A DNA stretch of 64,000 nt. It comes from Desulfobacterales bacterium (GTDB lineage Bacteria; Desulfobacterota; Desulfobacteria; Desulfobacterales; SURF-7). Below, one piece after another: positions 1 to 11,781 of the stretch. Location: assembly GCA_028277765.1 (NCBI GenBank), contig JANQFQ010000006.1, forward strand, positions 1 through 64,000. Reading direction: 5' to 3'. The first letter of the stretch is position 1; every line of letters starts with the position of its first letter. The notes beneath the pieces are model-generated. The model was not told the origin of the DNA. It did not search any database and saw nothing but the letters and a program-made list of their open reading frames with translations. A program made the position numbers and the translations under genes.

Positions 1-254
1 GTTATTTGAATAATTAGCATAATGCACTCTTAAAACATTATTTTTAAATTAAAAGCTTTATTTTACAAAACTTTAAACAAATTTTTATGAGAAATGCGGA
101 TTAGCCGTCATCAGCGGTTATAATCGGTCATTTCAAGGTTGCATACCCGCAAAATGTCAGTTTTAGTTTGACATATAAGCGTATCAACGTCTAATTAGCT
201 CTTTTTGCTAGATGTATTAAGTTTTAGAAATATAAATTTTTTGAAAGGACGAAA

Positions 255-1718
255 ATGACGATTGAAATTTCAAACAGACACCGATTATTATTTTTTACAG
301 CAATTATCCTTTTTTTCGGTTCACAAACCGTTTTTGCTGATGATAAACCAAAAAGAATCCTGAAAAATAATATGACGGAAGTTTATCACGTTCTTCCTGA
401 AAAAGCAGATAGCTTTATGGAAATTTTCAGCCAATCCATGTTCTATGGGAGGGTCAGAGCCCATTACATGAAAGTCGACAGGACAGATGAAAATAATTCA
501 AAGACAGTTGAGATAAACGGTGAACCGGTCCAAGGAATTGACCCAACCGGTTTTGCTATCGGCGGCAGTCTTATCCATAAAACCGCCCCTTTCCACGGGC
601 TAAGCACAACACTCGGCTTTTACTCTGCCCATCACATGAACGTTGTTGATGAAGAAGATGTTGCCGGCGGCAAAGCACCCAAAGATACTTACAGCAGGGA
701 AAAATATATAGATGAAGATGGAAATACGCGATACGAACCCCAGAGCATGAATGTTCTGGCCCAAGCATATCTCCAACTTTCCTTTGGAAATACAGACATT
801 AAAGGCGGCAGGCAGATTTTCGAAAGCTTCCTTACAGCGTCAAATGATACAAAAATGATACCGAACACTTTTTCAGGTGTAAGCATTGAAAACAGGGATA
901 TCCCTGATACACTTATCAAGGCGGGACTTTTTTCCAAACAGAAACTGAGGCATCATATTAAATTTCATGATGTCATGCTTGTTGACGGATGGAACCATAA
1001 TGATGACAGTGGAAGACATTTACGATATACTCCTGAAAACGGCGGCTCCAATAAGAATGACCTGTTTGTACTCGGTATTACAAATAAATCCATCAAGAAT
1101 CTTAAACTCGACTTCTGTTTTACAAGTGTAAGCGGTCTGCAGCATTCAGCCATGTATGAAGCCAATTACACGTTAAAACTATCGGACGACCTTTCAATTA
1201 TTCCGGGCTTTAGATATCTCTACCAGAATGACAGAGGCATTGACCATATTACACTCAAAGGGCTGTCACCCACTGAAATAAACGCACTTAACTATGACGC
1301 TAAAATTACAGGGACGGCTGACGCCACTCTTGGAGCGGCCAGGGTAGTTATAAAATATAAAAAACACAAGCTGACACTTGGCTGCCACAAAAACTCACAA
1401 CACGGCGATGTCATCGCCCCGTGGCGAGGTTATCCAACAGGCGGATACACAAGAACCATGACAGAATTGAACTGGTCGGCCGGCACTGCATCAGAGATGA
1501 TTAAATGGGGATGGGTTGTCAACAAATCCTTCAGGCTGGTCCTTGAGTATTCAAACAACCATCGCCCCGGCAGAAACACAGACACACAGGCGTACCACGG
1601 CGATTTCTGGTATAAGCTCAATGAAAACATTGAAATCAAACTCCGTCTTATGAACCATGAAGGATGGGGTGATAGCGATTTTTATGACGGCCGGCTGGAG
1701 TGTAATTATCTATTTTAG
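255..1718 (+). CDS. OprD-like outer-membrane porin
   Basis: 487 aa ORF with N-terminal signal peptide, alternating beta-barrel-like pattern and C-terminal aromatic residue (YLF); segments such as NTFSGVSIENRDIPDTLIKAGLFSKQKLRHH resemble OprD-type porins. Confidence 0.6.
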   Translation: MTIEISNRHRLLFFTAIILFFGSQTVFADDKPKRILKNNMTEVYHVLPEKADSFMEIFSQSMFYGRVRAHYMKVDRTDENNSKTVEINGEPVQGIDPTGFAIGGSLIHKTAPFHGLSTTLGFYSAHHMNVVDEEDVAGGKAPKDTYSREKYIDEDGNTRYEPQSMNVLAQAYLQLSFGNTDIKGGRQIFESFLTASNDTKMIPNTFSGVSIENRDIPDTLIKAGLFSKQKLRHHIKFHDVMLVDGWNHNDDSGRHLRYTPENGGSNKNDLFVLGITNKSIKNLKLDFCFTSVSGLQHSAMYEANYTLKLSDDLSIIPGFRYLYQNDRGIDHITLKGLSPTEINALNYDAKITGTADATLGAARVVIKYKKHKLTLGCHKNSQHGDVIAPWRGYPTGGYTRTMTELNWSAGTASEMIKWGWVVNKSFRLVLEYSNNHRPGRNTDTQAYHGDFWYKLNENIEIKLRLMNHEGWGDSDFYDGRLECNYLF

Positions 1719-2449
1719 GCGTTTGGCACTTTTTTCTTCCTTGATTTAATAACTATCTTGCACCGTCTGCCTTCGCCAGTTTTCTTTTTTTCCTGCACAT
1801 TGAGAGCATTCATTAATATACCCTTTATATGCTGCTTAATATTCTTCTTCTTCTTTTTATTTACATTAGTGATTTCTATTTCCGGCTTTTCCCAGCTTAT
1901 GATTTCAATGGCTGCTTCATCATCATGCAGCCCCTCTCCCTCGGCGGTGATCAGGTCACCCTTTGTAAAGAACAATTGTCCTGTTCTGTTTTTCGCTTTA
2001 ACAGTCAGTGTACATGTCTTTTGTTCCAGATTAAGAAGCCACACAAACGGAACAAGACTGATCCCCCATATTTTACTTTTTAATTCCACTTTAAGTTCTT
2101 TTAATATATAGTTTGTCAGAGCTTTAACCTTTAGCGGTTTCTTAAAATACCTGCTCGAATCAAAGACATCTATTCTTTCTCCAAAATCAGGAAACTCATG
2201 ACTGGTCATTATTAATACCGGTATTTCTGGAAATAATTTACTGACATAGGATATCAATTCAAAGCCATCCATCACCGGCATTATTAAATCAGTTAATATC
2301 AGATCAATGTCCCTGTTATTTATTATACGTACTCCATCTTCACCATTGATCGCAGAATGAACCTTAATATCGTCAGCATGTGGTTGAAATGCCTGTATCA
2401 GTATATCGAGTTGAATCAAATCATCATCAACAATTAGAATTTGTTTCAT
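1715..2449 (-). CDS. Response regulator receiver with C-terminal DUF4388/PATAN-like domain
   Basis: Receiver motif MKQILIVDDD...DLILTDLIMPVMDG...K; likely start is the ATG at 2449 rather than 2524; C-terminal GQLFFTKGDLITAEGEGLHDDEAAIEIISWEKPEIEI resembles DUF4388. Confidence 0.75.
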   Translation of the reverse strand: MKQILIVDDDLIQLDILIQAFQPHADDIKVHSAINGEDGVRIINNRDIDLILTDLIMPVMDGFELISYVSKLFPEIPVLIMTSHEFPDFGERIDVFDSSRYFKKPLKVKALTNYILKELKVELKSKIWGISLVPFVWLLNLEQKTCTLTVKAKNRTGQLFFTKGDLITAEGEGLHDDEAAIEIISWEKPEIEITNVNKKKKKNIKQHIKGILMNALNVQEKKKTGEGRRCKIVIKSRKKKVPNA

Positions 2450-2610
2450 AAAACGAAATCCTGTCTTATAATCTTTAGTATGTTTTGGCAAAAACGAAGA
2501 CTGTGTGGAACGATATCTTGACACAGTATAACATGTTATGCGAGAATTTTAAAGTTTCGTTTGCAGCGCTGAATAATTGTTCCAACAACCGTTTACGGTA
2601 ATAGCCTATT

Positions 2611-3903
2611 ATGGAATGCTACAAACATCCAGAAAAAATAGCGACCCTGAAGCAGCACATCGAAGCTGTTGAAACATCATACACTGATCTCGAAACCCTT
2701 TTCAAGGAGACAATGAATGAAATTGAACGGACAAATCATGTCCGGTCCACACTCTTTGTTGCCCTGACCTTTGTCGCCCTCATCGTCACCACTATCATCG
2801 TGTCATACCTATCTGTTTTCCCAATGCTTCCGGACCGTCTAAATAAAAACAGTGTCAGTCTAAACAACATCCCCGATCCACCCAACAGGATCTATGACAA
2901 TAAAAACTCCCTGTTGGCTACTCCTAGCCTGGACCTTGGCGTGAAACAGCTCACGCTCAGGAAGGCCAAAGCAAACTTCACAGGATACGCCCCTGGAGCA
3001 CAGTGGGTGCATCTTTTAGTGAATAATAGGGAAATAGCAAATGCCCCTGTTACAGCTTCAGGTTTCCTGTTTGAAGACATTCTCCTTGAACCTGGGACCA
3101 ATGTAATCCAGGTCAGATCAGCTGATTCCAAAGGAAATGAATTGTATTCCATGGCCGGCATTGTCCAAAGGCTGAACAGAGTTAAAGCGAAAATCCTGAC
3201 CGGTTTTGCCGTGAACCGTATGCAGGGTCCCCGTGACAAACCGCATATTGCCCTTACCTTTGACGCGGGATCAACAAATAAAAGAGCTGAAAAAGTGCTT
3301 AATGTGTTAAGGGAAAAAGGGATCATCACAACCATCTTTGTAACCGGAAAATTTATTAAAAACTACCCTGAAACCGTTAAAAATATCGTGGCAGAAGGTC
3401 ACGAAGTCGGCAACCATACTTATTCACACTTACACCTCACTACATATGATGATAATATGCGGCACCATACTGCTCCGGGCGTAACACGGGAAATCCTACA
3501 GGAAGAACTGTTAACCACCAAGAACCTTTTTGAAAAACTGACCGGAAAATCAATGGCACCGTGGTGGCGGGCACCGTATGGAGAACATAATCAACAGATA
3601 AGGGAATGGGCCGGTCTGGTCGGCTTTAAGCATGTTGACTGGACACGGTCACCGCAAAACTTTGATATCCTTGACTGGGTAATTGATGAAAACAGTAAAA
3701 ACTACCGTGATGCTGAAACAATGTTGAAAACACTGACTTCCCTAGACGGTGGTCAGCTCGGCAGAGCGAATGGCGGCATTGTTCTCATGCACCTGGGAAC
3801 CGAACGACATAAAGACTTCCCAGACGAAATACTCCCTATGGCTATTGACATCATCCGGGATCAAGGCTACAAATTCGTTACTATATCAAGCATGTTTTCT
3901 TAA
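2611..3903 (+). CDS. Membrane-anchored polysaccharide deacetylase (NodB domain)
   Basis: N-terminal TM, then HIALTFDAGSTNKRAEKVLNVLREKGIITTIFVTGKFI...GHEVGNHTYSHLHL. Confidence 0.85.
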   Translation: MECYKHPEKIATLKQHIEAVETSYTDLETLFKETMNEIERTNHVRSTLFVALTFVALIVTTIIVSYLSVFPMLPDRLNKNSVSLNNIPDPPNRIYDNKNSLLATPSLDLGVKQLTLRKAKANFTGYAPGAQWVHLLVNNREIANAPVTASGFLFEDILLEPGTNVIQVRSADSKGNELYSMAGIVQRLNRVKAKILTGFAVNRMQGPRDKPHIALTFDAGSTNKRAEKVLNVLREKGIITTIFVTGKFIKNYPETVKNIVAEGHEVGNHTYSHLHLTTYDDNMRHHTAPGVTREILQEELLTTKNLFEKLTGKSMAPWWRAPYGEHNQQIREWAGLVGFKHVDWTRSPQNFDILDWVIDENSKNYRDAETMLKTLTSLDGGQLGRANGGIVLMHLGTERHKDFPDEILPMAIDIIRDQGYKFVTISSMFS

Positions 3904-3909
3904 TCCAGA

Positions 3910-4710
3910 TCACCTAACACTCTTTCTAATCTCCAGATACTCCTGGTCCTGTTCAATAACTTCAGCTTTTTGAGTTAACACCTCGTCATCCTCAAAAACA
4001 ACAATGACCGCTTCAATATGCTCCTTATTCAGCAGCCAGGTGCGTACAAACCTTTCAACCTGTCGGCGGCAGTCTTCACGGACATATGAAATGCTCCTCT
4101 GTTCCTCCCCTATTATCTTAAACTCCCTTGTTAAATCAGAACGGAGTCTTTTCAGTGCCATGTCTCTGTCAAAAACAATTGGGTTCCCCTCAAACCGTTC
4201 CTTCAGACGGGATGTGTCGATCTGTGGATTGCCCGTCTCAATCCCTGGCGCATGAACCATGACAATCGAATTTTTTAAGATTATTTTCCAGTCCCCGTCA
4301 AGGCTGACATAATAGGAATAGGTGACCGGGCATTTTATTTCAGCATATCCGTCAAATGTAAATTTCCCCTCATACAGGTGGGGGATATGGATCGTGTAAT
4401 CCTTTTTATATACCTTGTCGATTGTGCCGGTAATGGTCCGCCTGACAAGTTCCAGGTTTAAACCGGTGTTGTGCTCTTCGAGGATATAGGTGAGATCTTT
4501 TTCAATAGTTTCTGCGACCTTCACAGGCTGATAACCAGAAATCGATTTGATCAAATCTTTTCCAGCCTTCAATGTATCTTCTCTTGTTTCAGAGAGAAAC
4601 AAATATCCCAGAAAACAGACAAATGCCAGAAACGCGACAACAGCGATTTTTATCACCGCACCCTGCCGTCCCTGTTTTCTTGTTTCTGTTCCCCTATTTT
4701 CTTCTGTCAT
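3910..4710 (-). CDS. Hypothetical single-TM anchored protein
   Basis: N-terminal TM (VIKIAVVAFLAFVCFLGYLFL), 266 aa, no family recognised. Confidence 0.6.
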   Translation of the reverse strand: MTEENRGTETRKQGRQGAVIKIAVVAFLAFVCFLGYLFLSETREDTLKAGKDLIKSISGYQPVKVAETIEKDLTYILEEHNTGLNLELVRRTITGTIDKVYKKDYTIHIPHLYEGKFTFDGYAEIKCPVTYSYYVSLDGDWKIILKNSIVMVHAPGIETGNPQIDTSRLKERFEGNPIVFDRDMALKRLRSDLTREFKIIGEEQRSISYVREDCRRQVERFVRTWLLNKEHIEAVIVVFEDDEVLTQKAEVIEQDQEYLEIRKSVR

Positions 4711-4896
4711 TTGAATATCAGCTTTTCAAGTTGAGGGATCTGGAACAAACCGATTATTTATTCCAGAAAATAATACAATGCTTACACTGTTTTTGCAAAC
4801 GGTATCAATTATTAAACTTAAAAAATAGAAAGCTTGATGATAATTTAAAAATACTCTATGATTTATCCATTCTTTTTACGTCAAACACGGTAAAAA

Positions 4897-5757
4897 ATGT
4901 TAAAACATAGACTGCATCTAACAACGCGGGTTTTTCTTTTATCAGCATTTCTTTCCTGCATAACCGGAATTCTCTGTTCGTGTCTTTCAAATCACTGGAT
5001 TACTCCTGACAATGTTGATTGCAGGATCTTTGATCCTGAACCGGCTGAAAACCAAACATTGACATGGGACGGCCCCTGTAAAGGCCGCTATGCTGATGGG
5101 TATGGCACATTGACCGTATATCAAGACTCCCTTCTTTTTATTAAATGCGAAGGTTTTTTTTCAAAAGGCCGCATGCAGGACTTCGTAAAGGTCACACTTT
5201 ATAAAAATAACCATATGGTCTCCCAATATGAAGAAGAATGGTACAGGGGATATCCCTTGAACCGGATACGAAATTTGACCTTAATCGACACTCTTGATAG
5301 CGCCCAAAACGCGAGGGAATATCTATTTCTGCTGAAAAAATATACTCTTGATCATCCAGATGCATGGCTCGATAATTTTCACAAGGTGCTGGACCAGAGG
5401 ATAGTTTTTGCCTGTGATGATATCTTAGTAAAAAGCAAAAAAGGAGATCCTGCCGCAAAAGTTTTTAAAGATGAACTCCTCTTGAGAGTGCATAATAGCG
5501 ATAATTCCGATTTTACTTACTATACTGTTTATAATCACAGGATCGCTTCATTAAAAGACCTGTTAAGTGACCGGTTTCAACCTGGCGGCAAGCAGTTTTA
5601 TACAGATCAAGCATTCGATATCTGCGACGATAAAACAATACCTTCAGCACTCCCGTACACATATGCTCCAGTAAACCCTTCCGCACAATCCGGGCTGATC
5701 TTTTTAAAGGAAAAAGACTTCGGCAATAAACACTGGTATCCTGTTAAACGGTACTAG
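4897..5757 (+). CDS. Putative lipoprotein of unknown function
   Basis: Signal peptide with lipobox-like ITGILCSC; 286 aa. Confidence 0.55.
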   Translation: MLKHRLHLTTRVFLLSAFLSCITGILCSCLSNHWITPDNVDCRIFDPEPAENQTLTWDGPCKGRYADGYGTLTVYQDSLLFIKCEGFFSKGRMQDFVKVTLYKNNHMVSQYEEEWYRGYPLNRIRNLTLIDTLDSAQNAREYLFLLKKYTLDHPDAWLDNFHKVLDQRIVFACDDILVKSKKGDPAAKVFKDELLLRVHNSDNSDFTYYTVYNHRIASLKDLLSDRFQPGGKQFYTDQAFDICDDKTIPSALPYTYAPVNPSAQSGLIFLKEKDFGNKHWYPVKRY

Positions 5758-6071
5758 TGCTTAATCCCATGAATCTCAAACTTCTTTGTCACACATTCAA
5801 GAAGCTTCTGTTTTTCACTGTCAGCCTTTGAATTCTTTAAGGCTTCTATCTTTTTATCAGCCGGCAGTTGTTTAATCCTATGCTCCAGCATAAGGGCTTT
5901 ACTTTTTGGCATATCATCGCTTACCGCGGCCAGCTCCACCGGCAAGCGTGCTCTCGTATATTTTGCCCCTTTTCCGGCATTATGTTTCGCGATCCGAGCA
6001 TCAATGTCTGTTGTTATACCGCAGTAAAGCGAATTATCAGCGCATCTTAACAGATATACTTTCCATGCCAT
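5754..6071 (-). CDS. GIY-YIG nuclease family protein (UPF0213-like)
   Basis: [47 protein letters not shown]; likely start 6071. Confidence 0.85.
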   Translation of the reverse strand: MAWKVYLLRCADNSLYCGITTDIDARIAKHNAGKGAKYTRARLPVELAAVSDDMPKSKALMLEHRIKQLPADKKIEALKNSKADSEKQKLLECVTKKFEIHGIKH

Positions 6072-6099
6072 TTTATCTCTTACCATTTTACAAAAAAAT

Positions 6100-6320
6100 C
6101 ACCATAGAGCCACAGAGATCACAGAGGCGTTTCTTTCTTTTAAACAATCCCGCTAAACTAAAGCAGGATTGTTTAAAAACAGCCAGCCTACGGCGTTTTG
6201 AGCACTTCGTGCCAAGTATGTTTTTTATCCTGCTTTAGCGGGATTAGGGCCTTTTATAGCAGCCGTTTTTCTCCCGGCTGGTATAAAAAATGTCCTCTGT
6301 GATCTCTGTGGCTTGTGGTG
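6100..6320. repeat. MITE-like nested inverted repeat (CCACAGAGATCACAGAGG family)
   Basis: Left arm 6100-6128 caccatagagccacagagatcacagagg; right arm 6294-6320 cctctgtgatctctgtggcttgtggtg; inner inverted arms aatcccgctaaactaaagcaggatt (about 6147-6171) and atcctgctttagcgggatt (about 6228-6246). Confidence 0.8.
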
Positions 6321-6342
6321 CAAAATAAAAATAATTTGCCGG

Positions 6343-7437
6343 CTAGTCTCCGAAACAGATACCGATATCTCTAGCTGTTAGAACAATATCGCTATCTAAA
6401 GGAACGTTTTTGATACTCCCGATCACCTGATCCAGGGGAATCGCTTTTACAATTGGTGGATCAAGGGCAACCATTGATCCGAATTTTTCCTCTTCAATAA
6501 TACGGATAGCTGCCGCTCCGAAACGGAGGGCCAGAAGACGGTCAAACGTGGTAGGTGAACCTCCCCGCTGCAAATGGCCAAGCACAAGGGACCGTGTGTC
6601 TTTTTTTGTCTTTTTGGCAATCTCCTCTGCGACATATTGACCAACACCTCCTAAAAGCACATCCTGTCGTCCAACTTCTCCTCCGCCTTGACTGATCTGC
6701 CCGCCGCCGGCAGGAGCCGCGCCTTCTGCCACAACAACAATGGCATACCGCTCTCCCTGAAGTTCGTCCGCCATAATATGATCACACACCTTATCAATAT
6801 CAAAAGGGATCTCAGGAATCAGGATGGTGTTTGCCGCGCCTGATATCCCGCTGTGCAACGCGATCCAACCCGCGTGTCTTCCCATTACTTCCACAACAAT
6901 CACCCGTTCATGACTCCTGGCTGTTGAATGGAGTCTGTCGATCGCGTCCGTTGCAATACTAACCGCTGTATCAAATCCAAAAGTAATGACCGTACCGCCA
7001 AGGTCATTATCAATAGTCTTTGGGACACCAATTACAGGTATCCCTTTCTGAAAAAATTTATAAGCGATATCAAGGCTGCCGTCACCGCCGATAGCCACAA
7101 GGCAGTCAAGACGGAGGCGCTTGAAATTGTCCACGACTCTGTCCGAAATATCGCGGATCTCCACATCACCCGCAGCATTCGTGATCGGCATCTCAAAAGG
7201 ATTCCCTTTATTGGTGGTCCCCAGAATCGTACCGCCGATACTTGATATCCGCCGGACCTGCTTGGGAGATAGCGGCACAATATCTTCCGTATCCAGCAAA
7301 CCGCTATAGCCGTTTTTAATGCCAAAGACCTCCCAATTCCTGTTATACGCGGCCATCACAACAGCCTCAATTACCGCGTTTAGTCCAGGCGCATCCCCTC
7401 CGCCGGTATTGATTGCAATTTTCAACCTTTCAGACAT
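6343..7437 (-). CDS. pfkA: 6-phosphofructokinase
   Basis: INTGGGDAPGLNAVI, GGDGS, PKTIDNDL, MGRHAGWIAL, LGHLQRGGSPTTFDRLLA. Confidence 0.93.
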   Translation of the reverse strand: MSERLKIAINTGGGDAPGLNAVIEAVVMAAYNRNWEVFGIKNGYSGLLDTEDIVPLSPKQVRRISSIGGTILGTTNKGNPFEMPITNAAGDVEIRDISDRVVDNFKRLRLDCLVAIGGDGSLDIAYKFFQKGIPVIGVPKTIDNDLGGTVITFGFDTAVSIATDAIDRLHSTARSHERVIVVEVMGRHAGWIALHSGISGAANTILIPEIPFDIDKVCDHIMADELQGERYAIVVVAEGAAPAGGGQISQGGGEVGRQDVLLGGVGQYVAEEIAKKTKKDTRSLVLGHLQRGGSPTTFDRLLALRFGAAAIRIIEEEKFGSMVALDPPIVKAIPLDQVIGSIKNVPLDSDIVLTARDIGICFGD

Positions 7438-7552
7438 GTTCGCCTCCTTTGGCTGTCAGCACTGAGATAAAGAATTGTTTATTGAACTGATCATTGAACA
7501 TTGCAAAAAAACAACTTAAACACAAGCATAGAAATAGATTACATACTTCCAA

Positions 7553-8467
7553 TTATTTCTCCACTCCTTTTAAATTTTCAATCGCCTTTTTAATTCTATA
7601 GCTCAGGTAGTCATCATCCTTATAAAACTCAGCCAGTTCAAGCAATAATGGGACCGCGCTTTCATCTCCGTTCCTGCTGACAGCATCTATGATTCCCCCC
7701 TTTATGTAGCTATCGGTCTCTTTTGAAATGCAGGCAAATAGAGGCTCTGTCGCACGTCTGTCCTTAAACAGGCTGAGAGAAGAAGCTGCCTCTACTCTTA
7801 AGTGCTTTTCATTTTCTACAGACGATTCCAGCACTTTAAAAAGACTCATTAATATGCTTTCATACGCTCTGTCTCTGTTTTGCAAAGAGAATCCGATAAG
7901 ACCTAAAGATCGAACGGCATTATGACGCAGATTGATATCCTTTGAAGAATCAACAGCGATCTCACAAAGAAGAGGTGCTGCAGATACAGTTTTTCGTTTA
8001 CCCAGTTCCAGGGCTGCAAGCGCATCCCCTTTTTGTGAAACACTCTCTATTAGGCTATCGGTCTCTGTAAAAACAAAATCAGCTGCCAGTTCAGTATAAA
8101 CTAACACCACAGCTGCTGTTAGCATGGCCAGGTTAATGACAGCAAGTATCCCAAAGCCCACGACATAAAGGGTTTTATTTTTTTTATTTTTTTTTATTAG
8201 AAAAAGACCTGTCAGCAAACCAACGGCCCATAAGCAAAGACCGAATATGCCGATAGTATATTCGTAAAACCTCACAACACCACAGTGACCAGATGCTTCA
8301 ATAAGAAAAAAATTGCCAAAAATACATGCTGATAACACGCCCGCAATTATAATGGCTATAATGATAATACTTAGTTTTTCTTTCTCTTTTTCAGGCAAAG
8401 GCCTCACTCGATAAAATAAATCTTCCTGCTTTTTCCTGAAGCGATTTAGCGACTTCCGACAGTTCAA
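7553..8467 (-). CDS. Membrane protein with C-terminal HEAT repeats
   Basis: Multiple N-terminal TMs followed by HEAT-like helical repeats ([14 protein letters not shown]..., [43 protein letters not shown]); start uncertain, ORF overlaps the 3' end of the MCP gene. Confidence 0.7.
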   Translation of the reverse strand: MNCRKSLNRFRKKQEDLFYRVRPLPEKEKEKLSIIIIAIIIAGVLSACIFGNFFLIEASGHCGVVRFYEYTIGIFGLCLWAVGLLTGLFLIKKNKKNKTLYVVGFGILAVINLAMLTAAVVLVYTELAADFVFTETDSLIESVSQKGDALAALELGKRKTVSAAPLLCEIAVDSSKDINLRHNAVRSLGLIGFSLQNRDRAYESILMSLFKVLESSVENEKHLRVEAASSLSLFKDRRATEPLFACISKETDSYIKGGIIDAVSRNGDESAVPLLLELAEFYKDDDYLSYRIKKAIENLKGVEK

Positions 8468-9692
8468 GAGAGCTTGTCTTTACCTTCACGCTACTGCTGG
8501 ATATTTTTTTAGCATCTCTGTTCACCTCTGATATCTCTTGTGATATCTGCTCCGCGACATTAAGACTTTGCGCCACATTCTCATTTACTCTCTGTATCCC
8601 TGCGGCGGCCTGAGATACATTTTCCGCTATTTCACGGGTAGTAACCGACTGTTCCTCAACTGCGATGGCTATTTCGGACACCACCTCATTTCCGTCGATA
8701 ATGATAGTAGTGATTTGCCCGATTTCATCAACAGCACCTGAAGCCGTTTTCTGTACATCTTCAATCATAGTTCTAATTTCACTGGTCGATTCAGCTGTCT
8801 GACGGGCCAGATCTTTAATCTCATTTGCCACAACTGCAAAGCCTTTACCTGTTTCTCCCGCGCGTGCAGCTTCTATGGTAGCGTTTAAGGCCAGCAGGTT
8901 TGTCTGTTCAGAAATATCACTGATCGTTTCAGTTATTTTGTTAATATTCCTTGCCGCTATACCAAGCGCTTCTACTTTTTCAGAAGTGCTCTTTGATCGC
9001 TCAACTGTATTTTCTGTTATAGCACGGGCTTTCTCAGAATTCTGTGCGATATTTTGAATAGTGTCCGTTGTTTCTTCCACTGAAGCTGCCACCATCTCCA
9101 TATTGGTCGACGCCTGTTCCATGGCAGAGGCAATGGCTTTCATGTTTGAATTCATCTCTTCTGCTGATGTTGAAACAGTACTTGTTCGGCTTGATGCGTT
9201 TTCAGCATTCATACTCATCTGATTTGAAAGTCCCGTCATGCTTTCAGACATTTCAAAATTGTCAGAAGAACTCTTTTTTATGGCGGCCACCAGAAAAGAT
9301 ATCTCATTAATCATAGTATTTAGTTTGCCGGAAATTTCACCCATTTCATCTTCCGTAAGCACCAATATATCTTTTGAAAAATCTCCTTTTGATAAATAGT
9401 CGAGGCATGTATTGATATTGTCTATCGGGAGAATTATCGCTTTCATCATCCTGTTCACAAGATACATACATACCGGTGTTAAAATTACGGTAGTGATTAT
9501 AAACCTGCCAATAGAGACTTCATTGTGAACCAGATATGACGTACTAACAAAGAAAACAGCTGAAACAGTTGTAATAAAAATGGTAACCTTAGTCCTAAGA
9601 CGCCGCTTATGCTGTAAGTAAGAAAAACCCACCCCAGTTGAACAGAGCACACAATGAAGCACAAACAGCCAACAGATTTCAACAGATGTCAT
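8391..9692 (-). CDS. Methyl-accepting chemotaxis protein
   Basis: HAMP plus signalling hairpin [43 protein letters not shown]. Confidence 0.92.
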   Translation of the reverse strand: MTSVEICWLFVLHCVLCSTGVGFSYLQHKRRLRTKVTIFITTVSAVFFVSTSYLVHNEVSIGRFIITTVILTPVCMYLVNRMMKAIILPIDNINTCLDYLSKGDFSKDILVLTEDEMGEISGKLNTMINEISFLVAAIKKSSSDNFEMSESMTGLSNQMSMNAENASSRTSTVSTSAEEMNSNMKAIASAMEQASTNMEMVAASVEETTDTIQNIAQNSEKARAITENTVERSKSTSEKVEALGIAARNINKITETISDISEQTNLLALNATIEAARAGETGKGFAVVANEIKDLARQTAESTSEIRTMIEDVQKTASGAVDEIGQITTIIIDGNEVVSEIAIAVEEQSVTTREIAENVSQAAAGIQRVNENVAQSLNVAEQISQEISEVNRDAKKISSSSVKVKTSSLELSEVAKSLQEKAGRFILSSEAFA

Positions 9693-10062
9693 TTTATACC
9701 CCCGAAAATATTATGATGATATTGTACTTGAGAATGGCTCCCATCCAGCATATTGATATTACACATTAAAGGCTGCTAATTCAAGACAAATCATGAATTA
9801 ACATGATACCTTCAAAACCCTATTTGTTTTAATATTCATCATTATTTATCAGTATTTAAATATTGTAAATTCATTGTAGTTCGCATATATTATTAATAAT
9901 ATTTGTTAATATTTAGAAGCTACAACACTTATTACGATTTTAAAAATTTAGTCCAACAAGCATATAATATCGCGTTTTAATAATGAGATAAAACGTGATC
10001 GTGTTTGAAGAAATTTTTTAGTTATAAACGCTAAAACATCTTGTACCCATAGGGAGGCAAAC

Positions 10063-11355
10063 ATGGATGCCAAGGTTGCTGCTATTCTTTGTATCACCTA
10101 TGTTCTGTTAAGTACTATCGCCGCAGTCGTTCACTATTTCCTGTTTAAATGGCGGCTTCGCACTAAATTTGTTATTTACAACACTTTCGCTATTGGTTTG
10201 ACTTTCTGTCTTTCCGCCTGGATGTTTCGGGACTCTTTCTCTATTGTCCGCCTTATTGTGTTTGCAATTCTCATTACAATTGCAGGTGGCGTTATACAAG
10301 AAATCATAATGGGGGGGCTGGGAGGCCCCATTAAAAAAATCAGGAATGGTCTGAATTCGCTTTCAAAAGGTGATTTTACCACAAAGGTGGAGATTAATTC
10401 ACAGGATGAAATCGGAGAAATCGTGGACCATCTGAATTCCATGATCAAGGAAATCGCCATCCTGATTGACGCCATAAAGAACAGTACAGGTGACAATATC
10501 AATATGGCGGAGGAATTAGAGGCTTTATCCACTCTTATGTTTGATAATGCACAAGCGACTTCCCAAAGGACGGATACCGTTGATAATGAAGCTGAAAAAA
10601 TGAACACCAGTATGAAAGCTTCAGCAGGAGAAATGGAAAAAGCAGCGAAAAATATTGAAATGATCGCTTTAGCAGTTCAGGAAACAACAAATACAATTAA
10701 CGACATCTCGAAAAGTGCTGCGGAAGCGCGGGACATAACAGAAAAAGCGGTCATCGAAGCGAAAAGCACTTCTGATAAAATTGATGATCTTGGAAATGCT
10801 ACGAGAAATATCAGTAAAATAACAGAAGCCATCACAGACATTTCCGAACAGACAAACCTTCTGGCTTTAAACGCCACGATTGAAGCGGCCCGTGCAGGTG
10901 AGTCTGGCAAGGGCTTCGCGGTTGTCGCTGGTGAAATCAAGGAACTCGCCAGACAGACGTCTGACGCAACCGGTGAAATAAACGAAATGGTCCAGGAAAT
11001 CCAGCGGACGGCCATGAGGACGGTTACAGGGATAACACAGATAACAGGCATTATTGATCAGAGCAATGAAATCGTAACATCTATCGCAGTTTCAATAGAA
11101 GAACAATCCGCTACCACACGTGAAATAGCAGCTAATGTCAGCGAGGCTTCTGAAGGTATTCAAGGTGTAAACGATAAAGTCAGACTTGGCATGGAAACGG
11201 CAACAAATATCGCTGATGAAATTTCAGAAATCAATAAAGACGCGGCAAAAACCAGAGAAAGCAGTTCCCAGGTCACTTCAAATGCTATTGAATTGTCAAA
11301 ACTGGCTAAAGATTTTCAGGAAAAAGCAGAAAGATTTATATTGCCTGAATTGTAA
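10063..11355 (+). CDS. Methyl-accepting chemotaxis protein (paralogue of 8391..9692)
   Basis: [50 protein letters not shown] gggagg upstream. Confidence 0.93.
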   Translation: MDAKVAAILCITYVLLSTIAAVVHYFLFKWRLRTKFVIYNTFAIGLTFCLSAWMFRDSFSIVRLIVFAILITIAGGVIQEIIMGGLGGPIKKIRNGLNSLSKGDFTTKVEINSQDEIGEIVDHLNSMIKEIAILIDAIKNSTGDNINMAEELEALSTLMFDNAQATSQRTDTVDNEAEKMNTSMKASAGEMEKAAKNIEMIALAVQETTNTINDISKSAAEARDITEKAVIEAKSTSDKIDDLGNATRNISKITEAITDISEQTNLLALNATIEAARAGESGKGFAVVAGEIKELARQTSDATGEINEMVQEIQRTAMRTVTGITQITGIIDQSNEIVTSIAVSIEEQSATTREIAANVSEASEGIQGVNDKVRLGMETATNIADEISEINKDAAKTRESSSQVTSNAIELSKLAKDFQEKAERFILPEL

Positions 11356-11742
11356 CTAAATTCTGTTATCATGAAATTGTTAAATCTAAAAAAGAAGCAG
11401 ACAAATAATATTGCTGGGCTTAATAAAATGCTCTGAGCACGAAGTATTATTTGCTATCGCGAATCGCTGGATTTATGTTATGAGATACTAATTCAGAGTG
11501 TGAAATATAATTCTATAGGTACACATAAAAAATAAGTGTGATTCTGATAAAATATGGGTGAAAATCCGCTTATTTTTTTAAAACTGGAAATGGCAGAACA
11601 TATAAAGCTAGATGTCATTACCGAAATTTTGGTTAACACCACGTTTTTCGAAAAACAGATTAACAAATTTATCGATATTGATGCGTGATCCGGGATGCGG
11701 GAAGCATGTTACCGGATGTAAATTGGAACATGTAAAAATGGC

Positions 11743-11767
11743 GTAGGGGAGGGCCTTGCGTCCTCCC
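11743..11767 (-). repeat. REP-like unit, inverted copy of 11951-11975
   Basis: gtaggggagggccttgcgtcctccc is the exact reverse complement of gggaggacgcaaggccctcccctac. Confidence 0.85.
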
Positions 11768-11781
11768 ACAACCACACACAG

